Positions 44,170 to 55,204 of a stretch of DNA of 64,000 bases are shown piece after piece. The notes under the pieces were generated by a model that saw only the letters and a program-made list of their open reading frames with translations, ran no database searches and had not been told where the DNA came from. Origin of the DNA: Flectonema sp. DT1601 (lineage: Eukaryota; Euglenozoa; Diplonemea; Diplonemida; Diplonemidae). The stretch covers positions 806,001-870,000 of the forward strand of contig OZ025786.1 in assembly GCA_964019425.1 (NCBI GenBank), given 5' to 3'. The number at the start of each line of letters is the position of its first letter. Within the stretch, counting starts at the first letter, position 1. Both the position numbers and the translations under genes were made by a program.

Positions 44170-47100
44170 CGTATTTTCCTGTGAGAAAAAAACAATACAT
44201 TCATAATAATCTCTTTGTAGTGGTCACAATGACATGTTAGCTGAAAGTAAAGAAAAATAAGAAAATCACTCTCCAGAAATCACAAACTACTTCACATCAA
44301 ACACAGGAGGACTAAACGGGTTAAGGGATTGGGAGGGGAAGAGAAATGTGAGTTTAGAAGGGGGTATAATAAAAAAAATACTAAAAACAACTTACAGCAA
44401 AAAAGAACTCTGGGGGGAGAATAGCTAAATCTACACACACAACACACAACACACACTCCCCTACCCACCCCCGTAGGGGGGCCTGAAATGTTTTAAATAT
44501 ATTTATGAAGAAATAAATAACTGTATTCTGATCAAAGCTAACTAATGTAAACATCAGTCATAATACAGTGACCAAACGTAATGTTAGTATAGGTAAACAC
44601 TCTGCCCCCCCCCTCCCTGATTTTTTTCCCCCTCGAAGTCAGGAAAGTAAAAACTCTCACAGGCGAAAAGAGACGTTCGTTAACTAGAAACAAATCCATC
44701 GCATGCACAATCAGGCAGTGTAAGATAAGTTTTATAAAGAGCCAACTGTAAGTCTTCTATGCACCTAATTCTCACCGAAGGGGTTCTTTACTATGTGAAA
44801 GAACTACACCGTTAGTCGGTTTTTTTCCCACTCTAAAGCAGTGGATATAATGTGCTTCTAAGTGAGCACATGTTACGCAGAGGGGAAAGGGAAAAAAAAA
44901 AAAAAAAAAAAAAAAAAATGGGGTTCTTTGGACAATAATTAAAAACTGACAAAATTTCTTCTACCGTTTTTTTTATTCTAAAAAACAAAAAAAAAAAAAG
45001 CTCATTCACAAGAGGCACCAACCAGATAATGGAATAGCATTGTTACACGTTTCTTGTTCCTGGAACAGTCGAACTCTCGACTGCGCGAAGTACGAAATAA
45101 TTGCAAAGATCTGCAAATACATTAACTTTAAGGATTATTATTATTATTATTATTTTTCAAACCTTGTCGTCGTAACAGGAGTAGAATACCAAAACAAGGG
45201 ACGTGCGGTATAAAAGAAAACAGAAAATTCTGAGGAAAGGGGAAAGTCCACTACTAAGTATTATATAAAAGCAAATCTATGTTTTTTTTAAGTATTCGAT
45301 CCCTTTATTAAAAACAAATTTCCCCCTACTTTAACCCGGAGGTATTAAAATAAAAATTAAAAAAAAAAAATTTAAAAAGCAACAAGAGGTTTAATTACGA
45401 AACTGATAACAGTTTTCTCCACCCGCTTTTTTTTTTTTTTTGACAATTAGTCTGGGAAATGGAAAAAAGCTCTCTCTTATTTTTTTTTTTTTTTTCTGCT
45501 TCTGTTTATTTTCTTTCGAAGGGTGGGACGGACAGAAAGAGAACACGGGAAAGGGAAAAAAAAAATAAAAACGTAGAAAAAATGAACAATACCAAAACTA
45601 AAAATAGTGCGGCACGATAATGCGCGCGCTTGCAGTTGTTTTTCTTATCTACAAGAAGAGAAAAAAAAAAAAAACATAAATAACAAAACAGCAGTTAACA
45701 ATATGAGACTACAATTGTTGTCTCTCATTCTCGTCAAGCTGAGTCGAGCCGACAGAAAGTCGGGACTTCCTCTTAGGGTTTTTTTTTTTTTTTTTTTCTG
45801 CGTGGTCACCTTGTCCCTACACCGGACAGTCTATTTACTTTTCTTGAGACACGATTCGCAGTATGCTAATTAATCTGTATAACAAAGACAGATGTTTTCT
45901 TGTTATTTTTTTTTTTTCTTTTTTTGATTGTGTGCAAGCAACGATCCTTTCTGTTTACCCGTAATAAGGCGCAGAAAGGCCAACCGGCTAAAAACACCAC
46001 CAAACTATTTTTTTTTTTAAATGAAAACAAAACCCTGACACAAACAAACGCTGAAATCATTTTGCCAGTAAAAAAAAAAAAAAAATATATCAGTCATTCC
46101 TTTTTTTTGCGAACAAATTCTGGACACTGAAAAAAATTTTCAAAAAAAATTGTAAAAATTTCGATCGAAGCGGCATTTTAATGCGCTGCATCGTTGGGTT
46201 CATTTCCGTCCGAAATCGGGAGGTTGGCATCACATACTTGTCTCCCGAATTGAGAAAAGAGATTTTGTGGTTTACTAAATCAGCTCAGCCGTGGACAAGT
46301 ACCAAAACTAAAAATTAATCGAAGGGTCTAATTTTACACTGCTGACCCAGCGGGATTCAGAGAAAAAATAATCGAGCAAAAATATATTAAAGAGTACTCA
46401 GCATGTGCCGGTGAGGCAGATTGTTACTACCTGTCTTTTTGGACCTACTTTGATACTTAATGAAAACACTTTCTTTATATAGATGCAACATTTTCCTTAC
46501 ATAATTGCTACTAGGGTTGATTAGTTAGCAAAAAGGTGCATATCTCTTGAGTTCGGGAGAAGGAAAAAAAATTAGTAAAAAAAAAAAAATTAGGGGTGTT
46601 TTTTACTCAGATTTTCTCGATCTTTCCATTCCAGGTCTGGGATTAATATTTATCATTGAGTAGTACCAAGGAAATCTTGCAAAGAGACGTTTATCTCTTT
46701 TTAGCAGCACTTACCATGTTTAAAAGTATATCCCTATGCCTAATTTTACAGATCGCACCCTCCCCGATTCCAAAAAATAAAAAATCGAGCAAAAGTAACA
46801 TATCGTGTAACCTTGCTCAGGCGGTGAGAAAATGGTGTTTTTTGTTCGCAAAAAAAAGGAATGACTGATATATAATTGCCGCAAACTGATGGCTGTATTT
46901 CAGCATGCTTCTGACTACATCAATTTTTTTTTTTTTTTTTTTTTGCGCCGAGGTGTTTTATGTTTGACTTTCAAGGACTTTTTAAAAAACCAAACGTACA
47001 AGAGATAAAAAAAGAATAAAATAAAAGAGAGGAAGAAGAGCAATAAACACTGCCGGATCGTACCTGTTAAAAAAAAAGGCACATCGACAAGCGTTGCAGC

Positions 47101-47579
47101 ACCTAAGCGACCAAAGGGCTGCAAAGAATCCACTATTTTCCCTCTTACCTACCAAAAAAGGGGGAAAGGACAACAAGAAAAAAAAAAGGAGAGAGAAAAA
47201 AAAAACAGTTTTTTTTTTTTTTTTTTTCCATATCGTCGTTTCACCTTTGTTGAAAGAAAATTACAAAATCAGTTATTTCAGGGGAAAAGCAAAAAAAAAA
47301 AAAAAAAAAAAATCCCACACGCACTCTCCAGTGAGCTGCTTGTTTTTTATGAGGTAATCAGCTATGATGCTTGACCTTAAATTACTTTCCTTCAGATGGT
47401 GAGAACACGGATAAAAATCAAGTTCAACTCTGCAAACCTTTTTAAAAAAAAAAAATAAATAAAAAAACGCAGGTCTGCGGTCACACTAATTAATATTTTT
47501 CCAGTTGGTTCTTCCACACGTTAATTTAGATACCTTAATTAACAATAAAAAATAAAATAAATAAAAAACCCTCATCGCA
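44170..47579. other. 3.4-kb gene-free stretch with an inverted-repeat element
   Basis: No coding frame is convincing. It is unusually rich in A and T runs and also has C runs (44585-44597). It holds the 779-bp inverted-repeat element at 46090-46868. CA-rich sequence lies at 44434-44456. Confidence 0.55.
46090..46868. mobile_element. Non-autonomous DNA transposon (MITE-like), TA target
   Basis: Perfect 28-bp terminal inverted repeats, 46090-46117 and 46841-46868 (outer bases TCAGTCATTCC), flanked on both sides by TA, as for Tc1/mariner/pogo-type elements. It is 779 bp and has no long frame, so it would depend on a transposase elsewhere. Inside, 46328-46386 and 46740-46802 are imperfect direct copies (ctaattttaca, atcgagcaaaa), and 46243-46264 with about 46544-46567 form an internal inverted pair (ctcccgaa). 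Perfect ends suggest recent movement. Confidence 0.75.
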
Positions 47580-49444
47580 CTACATAAACGGTCTGGTTGG
47601 TGATGTAGGTCGCTTTTTCACTGTAGTCGTACGTTGGAAAGCACGCTTACTTGTGGATACGATTGTTGGTTGTCTAGCTGGACTTGAATAAGCAGGAACA
47701 CGTGTTAAAGGTGAACCAGTTCTGGGAGAATTTTCAAGATTTGCAGCACTGGGTAGACGGTAGTAGCCTAGTTTTTTCTTTCCACCAGTCCAGTCTGCAT
47801 AGCTCCGGACAAAACCCGGTACATCAATTTCCGATTGCGATACCATTCTTTGAATGAATGCTGCCGTATCCGCCATTGTACTGTCTTGAATTTGAAGACT
47901 ACCTCCACGTAAATCACCAAAATCCTCAACTACGACTGCATTCTGAATATGTGGTCTGATAACTAAGCTGTCATTGTCAATCACAACAGTGTCTCTGATA
48001 CTTCTTTTTAATTTTTGAATATCCTTTACGTAGTCTCTTCTCTTCCCCCATCCAAGAGTGTCCCACGTTACAATATAATCAAAACATGCACCAAGTCCGG
48101 GTATTCTTTTAATCACAAACTTTGCTTGGGCTTCGTTTGAGGCTGTCCACATGACTCTCTCGCATCCACATTTTGAAATTGCTTCCAAGCTCTCCAAGAT
48201 TCCAGGGCGGGGAACGACAGTATCATCCTCGCAGTGAGCATTTACAAGTGTCTGTTGTGTTTTTGTTTTGTTTTGTTAAGTTAGGATAGAAACAGTAATA
48301 AGCTTTATAATACCAAATAGGTTAGAAGATTAAGCTTCGTTTTAACAGTAGTTAAAAAGCAAAGATGATTTATTACACTTCTAACAAGGGGGAAAAGATG
48401 TTTCCGTATTATTCCATAAAATAAAAACCATACCTGATCTAAGTCAAACACCGTAGTAGATGTAAAACGAGCATTTCTCGCTGGAAGAGGTAGGGATGTT
48501 ACGAATGTCGGTTTTGATTTTGATCCTTTCCTCATTGGTTGAGATTGAGTCATTGTTACTGATCGTCTACTAGTCGGGGAAGGAACGACATTAGTCGCAG
48601 CAGCTGGTGGATTTGGATGCGTACTTAACTGTGCCAACTCCATAGCTGCAGAACTGCTGAATGGTTTTGGTCTTGAAAACGTTAACGTGGTACTCGCACT
48701 TGGTCTCTTAGCGGCTTTATGAACCTGAGTTGATGACGACCTCGGACTTGCCATATCCATAAGTAGGCTTTTCTCAGCTGACGGTGCTGGGCTGGGTGTT
48801 CTCGTAGTCTTAACAACAGTAACTGGTGTTCGTTTAGCTGACGGAGTAGCATCTTTTTCTCTGTCAGGAGATGAGTCTCTCAGAGCAGCTTTTGGAGTTG
48901 GTTTTGGGTTTGATGATCTGGTGATTGCTTTTGAGACTTTTTTCTTTTTTGGAGAACCCCAAGTACCACTTTTATGTGAAGGAGGCTCCATAGTCGCAGT
49001 CGTTGACCTCGTAAGGGTTGGTGTTAAAGACCTACGACGAGCACTTGTTACCACAACCGCTGGTTCTTTTTCCTGTGTAGGCGTCGCTGATCTATTTCTA
49101 CGTGCAGGAGGGATATGTGTAGTTGACATTGCGTAGACGTTACTTGGTGCTGTAGGAACACTGAATCTTCTTGTTCTCGAACTGGAGGTATCTGCCACTG
49201 ATCCTTTTCTAACCTGTCTGGGACTATTGCTTCTAAATTTAGCCTTCATACACTCTGGAACTCCTTTCTTCATCTCACCTTTACTTGCTGTTGTTGTCGC
49301 AGTTGTTGTTGTTCTTCCCGTGATATCACCATCACCATGTCCGATTGTGTCATCTGTGCTTATCTCTTCATGGCCGTTGTCATTTTCTTTATCATCTTCT
49401 CTCATCAGTTTTCTAATTGAGCTCACTGTAAATTTCTCAGGCAT
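47580..49444 (-). CDS. FCP1/SCP-type HAD phosphatase with disordered N-terminus (two exons)
   Basis: Exon 1 is 49444-48434 and exon 2 is 48251-47580, phase 0, intron 182 bp (donor GTATGG, acceptor CACAACAG); 560 aa. The HAD nucleophile motif is split by the intron: VFDLDQ at the end of exon 1 and TLV at the start of exon 2, giving DLDQTLV with Asp334 and Asp336. Later landmarks are VMWTAS, VTWDTLGWGKRRDYVKDI and TVVIDNDSLVIRP, then VVEDF. This matches the NIF/SCP family that dephosphorylates Ser/Thr, for instance in the RNA polymerase II tail. The first 320 residues are Ser/Thr/Pro/Arg-rich with many SP and TP sites and look disordered. An in-frame ATG at 49504 is possible; 49444 is chosen because a CCTCCCTCAG acceptor lies between them. 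Confidence 0.82.
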
Positions 49445-49720
49445 TACACTGAGGCTGAGGGAGGAGAAAATAGAACATAATAATCCGTTATGATAATTTT
49501 GCATTGAATCACACAACAAAAAGGATTCGATGTCTTTTACGTGAAATAAAAGTAAACCAAATAAAATAGGTTTTTTTGTCTTATTTTTTTGTTTTTTTTT
49601 TTAAAAAAAAAAAAACAAAAAAAACGGTTACAATATTTATCCAAAAACAGGGTTGGAATAATCGTTTTATTATAAAATAGTAGTCGCTAATAGAACAAAA
49701 TAAAATAAAATGATGCTCTA

Positions 49721-50377
49721 TTATGTTTGGGTGCGAGGAGTATCCTCATCATCAGTTAAACATTTTATTCGACCAGTTTTAGCGACGGGTATCTCCTCTC
49801 CTAAATCACCCAAAGTCATAATTTGATTAACATAAAGTGGACTAATGTCCTTAACACTCAGCCATGAAGGAAGTGCAAATCGACGAAGAGTGAGAGACGG
49901 TCGGAATAATTCAACAAATTGCTGGTCGACTGCTCGTCCTTTGTCACCAGCGAATCTGTTATATTCATCAATTATTGACACCAGTGACCAGCCTTGGACT
50001 TTACGCAAACAACCACAAACAGCACCAGTTCGATGTTTTCCTTTGTTACAATGAATAAGAATAGGATGGTTTCTCGTGTCACATATCGTACTGAGAGCTC
50101 TATTTACCTGCTCTTCAGGAATGTTAACAAAGGGTTCTTTGTTTCCTTCCATCGGAAATTTCAATACCTGAATTCCTATAGTTTTATAAAATTCTTGATT
50201 AACCATGGCGTATTCTTCAGGACACAGATAGCATATTGACCTTACTCCTAGTCTTCTCAAAAAAGCAAAATTTTTCCTACTTGGGTAACCTGATCGATAA
50301 ACACCCGGAACCATCATTGAGAAATTACTACATGGGATGAGTGTTATAGTGCTTATATCTACAATGCCTGTATCCAT
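49721..50377 (-). CDS. Siw14-type (PFA-DSP) phosphatase
   Basis: Single exon, 218 aa. The CX5R loop reads HCNKGKHRTG with Cys110 and Arg116, the form typical of plant and fungal atypical dual-specificity phosphatases (Siw14/PFA-DSP), known to cleave inositol pyrophosphates. VPGVYRSGYPSRKNFAFL, YLCPEE and KFPMEGNKEPF are family landmarks, and the helix after the loop (GWSLVSIIDEYNRFAG) also fits. No targeting signal seen. The leader is A-rich with repeated AAATA. The shared upstream block lies about 229 bp before the ATG. Confidence 0.92.
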   Translation of the reverse strand: MDTGIVDISTITLIPCSNFSMMVPGVYRSGYPSRKNFAFLRRLGVRSICYLCPEEYAMVNQEFYKTIGIQVLKFPMEGNKEPFVNIPEEQVNRALSTICDTRNHPILIHCNKGKHRTGAVCGCLRKVQGWSLVSIIDEYNRFAGDKGRAVDQQFVELFRPSLTLRRFALPSWLSVKDISPLYVNQIMTLGDLGEEIPVAKTGRIKCLTDDEDTPRTQT

Positions 50378-50605
50378 TTTATTTTATTTTATTTTTTTTT
50401 TTTTTTCAAATTAGGTGTGTTGAGGATCTTAACCCCCCCTTGTCCCCAGACTGCGAGAAATAATTTACTAAAATTACATTTCCCACATCCAAAAAAAAAA
50501 ATCGTCTCATTCACATTCCGAATGTTATGTTGCTATTCATCTATGTTTGTGAATTTTGACTTATGCTGAATGGATAAATTGATATGTTTTTCTAAGACAT
50601 GATAA

Positions 50606-50658
50606 GACAACTTGACACCACCGACTAAATAATAAGCAACTTGAAAACTGGCAAAACC
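50606..50658 (-). promoter_or_regulatory. Shared upstream block (paired TCAAGTT boxes), copy 2
   Basis: Minus strand: tttgccagttttcaagttgc, AT-rich spacer, then tgtcaagttgtc. More divergent than the other two copies; upstream of the Siw14-type gene in the same orientation. Confidence 0.4.
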
Positions 50659-50849
50659 TAATGGGGGTGGTTAACTGCGTACGAGCAACGTACCGGATAA
50701 AAAAAAGTTAACCAACATAAATAATTTAGTAATTTATGAAGACTGTTGACTCGATTCCGTGTTGTAATTCAATACACAATTAATTAGTTGTGAAAACGAT
50801 AAAACAAACAGGGGGGGGAAAGTAGAGTAACAAGCGGGCTATCTCTGTA

Positions 50850-50956
50850 GATATCCATGTTAACGGTATCAGACCAAGGAGTAGACGTAACTCTATAGAA
50901 CTACAATGCAATACTTAATCCTGTTAGGATTGTTATGGCATAGCGGAAGGGAAGAA
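50850..50956 (+). repeat. Dispersed repeat family 2, copy 2
   Basis: Matches 12150-12275, with aactctatagaactacaatg and cctgttaggattgttatgg as the best blocks and a small terminal hairpin. Confidence 0.5.
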
Positions 50957-51607
50957 GTGAAAAAAAAATTTGATTTACAGAAGGAAATAAAAAAAGAAAT
51001 AACTAGAATCAAAAAAGGGGGGAAAGAAAAAAAAAAAAAGAAATTCACTGACGTTTAACGCATTCGTCAATATTATTATTTTTTTTCTATTTTTTTTTTC
51101 TATAGTCATATACATACATAAGCAACGGAAACTCAAAAGACAACATGACGCACACAGAGAATTATTCTTTTAAAAAAAAAGACACTACTCAGGAGTTTAA
51201 CACAATATAAAGAACAGGGAAAAAAAAAATAGGTATGAACGATTGTACTGAAAACATGTCGTTGGAAGCCAAAAACAAAAGGGTGACCATGGAAAAATAA
51301 CACAGGCCTCTATTTTTCCCCATGATTTCCGACTTGCCCATATGCGTCGGTTGGTAGGGTTTTTTTTTTTTTTTTTTTTTTTTATCTTCGTTTTTCGAGT
51401 GTAGGGAAGAAAAGAGACGAAACAAAAAAAACAAAAAAAGACCCGCTGCCTGCAGTTGTGCATCGGCTGTAACCTTTGAGTTACTTGCCAACGATCACGA
51501 GCCTTTTAAGTACACTACACAAGAAACAAACAACGAAAAAAAAATAAAAATATACCTAATAAATTATTGATTGATAAAAGTTATTTTTTTGTTTCTTTTT
51601 TTTTTTT

Positions 51608-51700
51608 GTACCGACGTAATCGGAGAAGATGCTACCTAGATTAGAGAGCCGATTTTTTCTTGTGGCCATGAATTGTGTCCCATTCTTTGAGGACTGTAAA
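51608..51700 (+). repeat. Dispersed hairpin repeat family 1, copy F (partial)
   Basis: After a T run: taccgacgtaatcgg (hairpin with the stem shortened to CCGA/TCGG), agaagatgctacctagatta, gagagccgattttttcttgt. The 3' half has diverged. Confidence 0.55.
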
Positions 51701-52789
51701 CTCTAGTATCTCTATGTAGAGAAAGTTGGTTCATGGAAGAAAGAAAAGGGAAACAAAAAAATTTGGTGCAGAATGACGTTTACTCTAATATATGGCCAGA
51801 AGGAAGTGAAATATAAAAAATAATAATAAAATAATAAATTTAAAAAAAAAAAAGGGGGCTGGGAGAAACTCAAAAAAGAAAAAAGAAAAACCTGCTCAAG
51901 TCAGTGTGACAATGCAGTTTTCTTTTTTAGTTTCCCTCTAACTATTACCTAGAGAAACACTGCTGTAATGAACTGCTTAATTATTGGCAATAAGAAGGTT
52001 CCAAGAACAAGATGAACTACGCCAGGCAACGTCAACTAAATGTTACATGAAGCTGGTTAGACATGCAAGATTCCATCTCGGTGCCCATAAGACAGCTATG
52101 ACTATAAAAAAAATAAAATAAAAAACCGACATATAGTCGACCGTTTAAAAAAAACTTTCTTTTTTTTTTTAAGGTTTTTTTTTTTTTTTTTTTTTCAATA
52201 AAACAACGCCTGGGCTGCTCACAAACAAACCTTTGAAATTCGCTCGTAGAAAGAAAATAATACATATAAAGTAGTAGTATACAAGCCAACAAAAAAAAAA
52301 AAAAAAAAAAAAAAAAACGCAGGCCCAAAAAATAGCAAGGGTAGCGACATCGATAGCTGTCATAATCAAGGAAAAGGAAAACAATAAAAATCAGTCAATG
52401 AGGTTTTTTCACAGACCAAAAAAAAAAAAAATAAAATAAAATAAATAATAATAATAAATAAAACTGTGAAGAGAACAAGAGGAGTTGAGTAGTCATCCAA
52501 TAATTGACTCGCACAAGGAATTGAATCACTCACCAGTAACAATATCAGTAGGAAGAATGAAAAAAGAATATCTCCCACAATAAAGTCCCGAAGCATGCTA
52601 AGCAGCTTTTCGCACAAAGAAGAAAAAAGAAAGGAGAAAAAATTAATCTAAGAGACTTTGATTCAACGTTGACTGATCTTTGTCAAATAGTACTTTAGTG
52701 TTCAGGTTGGGAAGTGATCAAACAACCTAACTATCCAACTGTTTGTTTTATTTTTTTTTATTTTATAATTAAGGTTGAAAAAAGCCATT

Positions 52790-52823
52790 AAAATAATAAT
52801 CTCGCAGTAGGACTGGAGGAAGA
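52790..52823 (-). repeat. 34-bp shared block, copy 1
   Basis: Identical to 57142-57175 (minus strand tcttcctccagtcctactgc and on). A second 16-bp identity (agcatgggtgccacgg) lies at 53113-53128 here and 57205-57220 there. See findings. Confidence 0.8.
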
Positions 52824-52972
52824 AAGCGTATGAAATTACCGTTTGAGTATCATCACTATGAAGAAATTATGATATTCGCAAAACACCGTATCAGTAATGC
52901 GGGAGAAGATAAGATTATTAAATTTGAGTACCTAATCGAAAGTCACGAACTCAAAGTACTAATAAAGGCTCG

Positions 52973-55204
52973 TCAAATTGCTATGCAATCTATACTAGAT
53001 GTTGAACGTATAAACTCGAAGGCAAAGCAGAGTGAGACTTTCAGACTATCGAAGAGAACAAAGCTAAAAAAAACTGATCTTAGAATTGTTTGGTTCCTCC
53101 CCTCCCATACCCCCGTGGCACCCATGCTGTTGAAAAAAACAATACATACACGAAGGCGAACACTTCCGGGACTGACGCCATCAGATACTTCATTTGTTTC
53201 ATATCGAACTTCGTATGTGTTTTCGATTGGATTGTAGCCGGTTACATTAGCATTAAACCAACCATGGTATCCGTCATTGTTTCCTTCATACCAAATAGTA
53301 ACAGGGGACCCATTTGGGTAGACTCCTGTAACAGATGTTGGCTTGTGTTCAGGAGTACCATTTGGTGTGAAGGTATGCTCCTTTTGAATAATCTCTCTCG
53401 GCGGAGGCGACTCGTAATCTTTTCCAGCTGCAAACATCGGAATTGGGTTCATTTTAATTTCCTCATTTTTGTGTGACTCGGATGATGTGTCACTCAGTTC
53501 CTTTTTCTTTTTTTCTGGCTTTTCAGCAGGTGCCCAACACCCAGGACCACATGCCTGCTGACAACACTGTGACATACCAGCCTTTTGACAACATCGGTAC
53601 TCACCACACAAAATCATTAAACAAACGCAAACAGCACATCCAGCAACAGATAAGATGACAATTAGCATTCCAGTTGACATAGTTTCTGTGGAACAGAAAT
53701 CAGCACCTTGAGTACCATCATCGCATACTAAGAATTGTGGAGTTAATAACATTTTAGGAATAGGCATACTCACCTGATTTAATACCACAGCTGGTACGGT
53801 TGGAACTCGTAAGAAGTTTAGAGTACTTAAACAACTTTTTGTTTCATCATGAATGCATCCTACGAGGTGCTTTGCTAATGATTTATCTCTCGCACGTCTT
53901 GATCTGAGTGAATTCTCGCTGTAAGATTTTCCTATTGCCCAATGCGAGTAATCTTTCCATTCTTGTTCACAGGAGTCTGGGACATACGGAGCACATCTTT
54001 GAGCTATCGTATCACAGTAGTAAGGAAATGGTATAGTAGCACTAGCAACCAAACACTGTGCATCTGAACTACACATGTTTAAGGACACTGACTTACATGT
54101 TCCGAAGTATGTTTGCGATCTTGGTAACAGCAACTGATGAGTAGTCATCAGGTCGTCGTAGAATTTACAAAATTGAACGGAACTTGCTAGTTTTCCATCG
54201 TCAACAGAATGTAAGTCAGTGCATGTTCCGTATTTAGTAGCTACTCCAAGAGTGCTTGTCTCAGTTGAAGAGTAGCTGCATGCTGACTTAAACTTGCACG
54301 TATCGTGTTCACTACAACGATCTCCTTCTTTAATAAGTTTGGTACAGACATTCGTCTGAGGATGACAAAATGAATTTGCTTTGCAATTGTGTCTATATGT
54401 CGATGGTTCTAAAACACTGCAATCAGCACCGTCGTCAATTGTTAAAAGTGTTTTACAATAACCTCGAGCTGTTACATCGTGAACAGTTGATGGACGAGAT
54501 GGATATACAAAAGTACCAGCACTCGGCACACACATCAACATTGACTCTGTGTGATATCTTGGGTCACTAGCTCCATTCGGATTACAACTGTCATATTTTA
54601 CGCGTAATCTTTGATTTAGTGTTGGAACTTGTCCCTGTGGTCTGGTTAAGGTTATGGTCGTGGTAGCAGTTACTGTTGATGGAATAGTTGGGTCAGTAAG
54701 TTCATAAATAATACTACATCCCTCATGTTCTTCTGATAATGGAGAACACGTAGTAATCCAATTTGATGATTGAGTTGATAATAAATTCATTGAATTTGGC
54801 CAACACATACCACCGCATGCGGTTTGCCAAAGTTTTCCATTTTCTGGACATCGTTGATGACTTGCAAGTGTTCCTTCTTTCAGACACACAGAATCAATAC
54901 AAAGGGAAGACTGACATTCATCACTTGTAGTACAAGTATAGCCATGCTCCTTCTTTTCATGACATCGTCCATTTCCAATTCCATCATCAGTGCTGCAGTA
55001 TAATCCGTACTCCGAACCGTATCTTTCGTGGGTGTAGTGGTCTTGAAAATCGTCCATCAAGATGCCATCATTCAAACATTTCTTTGTTCTACTACACGTG
55101 TCTCCCTTTAGCGCGTATGCACCAGTTAATGATTCCGAGATAGGACAGACTTCTGCTACTGTAGCTCCCACCATCGTTAAAACAACTGCATTACGTAGTG
55201 TCAT
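52973..55204 (-). CDS. Cys-rich type I membrane protein with Tudor-like cytosolic module
   Basis: An open frame of 743 aa. N-terminal signal peptide (MTLRNAVVLTMVGATVAEVC). About 480 extracellular residues hold many spaced cysteines in short modules (GDTCSRTKKCLNDG, GYTCTTSDECQSSLC, GDRCSEHDTCKFKSAC), a pattern like other protist Cys-rich surface proteins. One span near 505-530 (GMLIVILSVAGCAVCVCLMI) is followed by a Cys-rich then Lys-rich cytosolic segment and a Tudor-like module at about 625-685 (GSPVTIWYEG, ANVTGYN, YEVRYETNEVSDGV) shared with the 20747-22443 gene. The last 60 residues after GSVRL are of poor quality (RVCIVFFNSMGATG on) and may be a read-through past the true end; the stop may be different. 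Confidence 0.8.
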   Translation of the reverse strand: MTLRNAVVLTMVGATVAEVCPISESLTGAYALKGDTCSRTKKCLNDGILMDDFQDHYTHERYGSEYGLYCSTDDGIGNGRCHEKKEHGYTCTTSDECQSSLCIDSVCLKEGTLASHQRCPENGKLWQTACGGMCWPNSMNLLSTQSSNWITTCSPLSEEHEGCSIIYELTDPTIPSTVTATTTITLTRPQGQVPTLNQRLRVKYDSCNPNGASDPRYHTESMLMCVPSAGTFVYPSRPSTVHDVTARGYCKTLLTIDDGADCSVLEPSTYRHNCKANSFCHPQTNVCTKLIKEGDRCSEHDTCKFKSACSYSSTETSTLGVATKYGTCTDLHSVDDGKLASSVQFCKFYDDLMTTHQLLLPRSQTYFGTCKSVSLNMCSSDAQCLVASATIPFPYYCDTIAQRCAPYVPDSCEQEWKDYSHWAIGKSYSENSLRSRRARDKSLAKHLVGCIHDETKSCLSTLNFLRVPTVPAVVLNQVSMPIPKMLLTPQFLVCDDGTQGADFCSTETMSTGMLIVILSVAGCAVCVCLMILCGEYRCCQKAGMSQCCQQACGPGCWAPAEKPEKKKKELSDTSSESHKNEEIKMNPIPMFAAGKDYESPPPREIIQKEHTFTPNGTPEHKPTSVTGVYPNGSPVTIWYEGNNDGYHGWFNANVTGYNPIENTYEVRYETNEVSDGVSPGSVRLRVCIVFFNSMGATGVWEGRNQTILRSVFFSFVLFDSLKVSLCFAFEFIRSTSSIDCIAI

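Larger units (their letters stand above)
50378..52972. other. 2.6-kb gene-free stretch with several repeats
   Basis: Holds the upstream block (50606-50658), a family 2 copy (50850-50956), a family 1 copy (51608-51700) and the 34-bp shared block (52790-52823), separated by A and T runs (51361-51383, 52177-52195, 52291-52317). A plus-strand frame from 52830 is discussed under rejected items. Confidence 0.55.

Noticed and set aside
52366-52617. Minus-strand hydrophobic frame that looks like a membrane protein
   Set aside because: Hydrophobicity comes from T runs and TTA/TTT repeats; no conserved feature.
53130-53165. Possible 25-bp intron (gtgtatg...caacag) near the end of the Cys-rich protein
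   Set aside because: All other introns here are 60 bp or longer; the spliced tail is not clearly better.
52830-53237. Plus-strand open frame of 135 codons with protein-like composition
   Set aside because: It would be the only plus-strand gene, overlaps the end of the Cys-rich protein gene, and has no recognisable domain. Kept only as part of the two-block finding.
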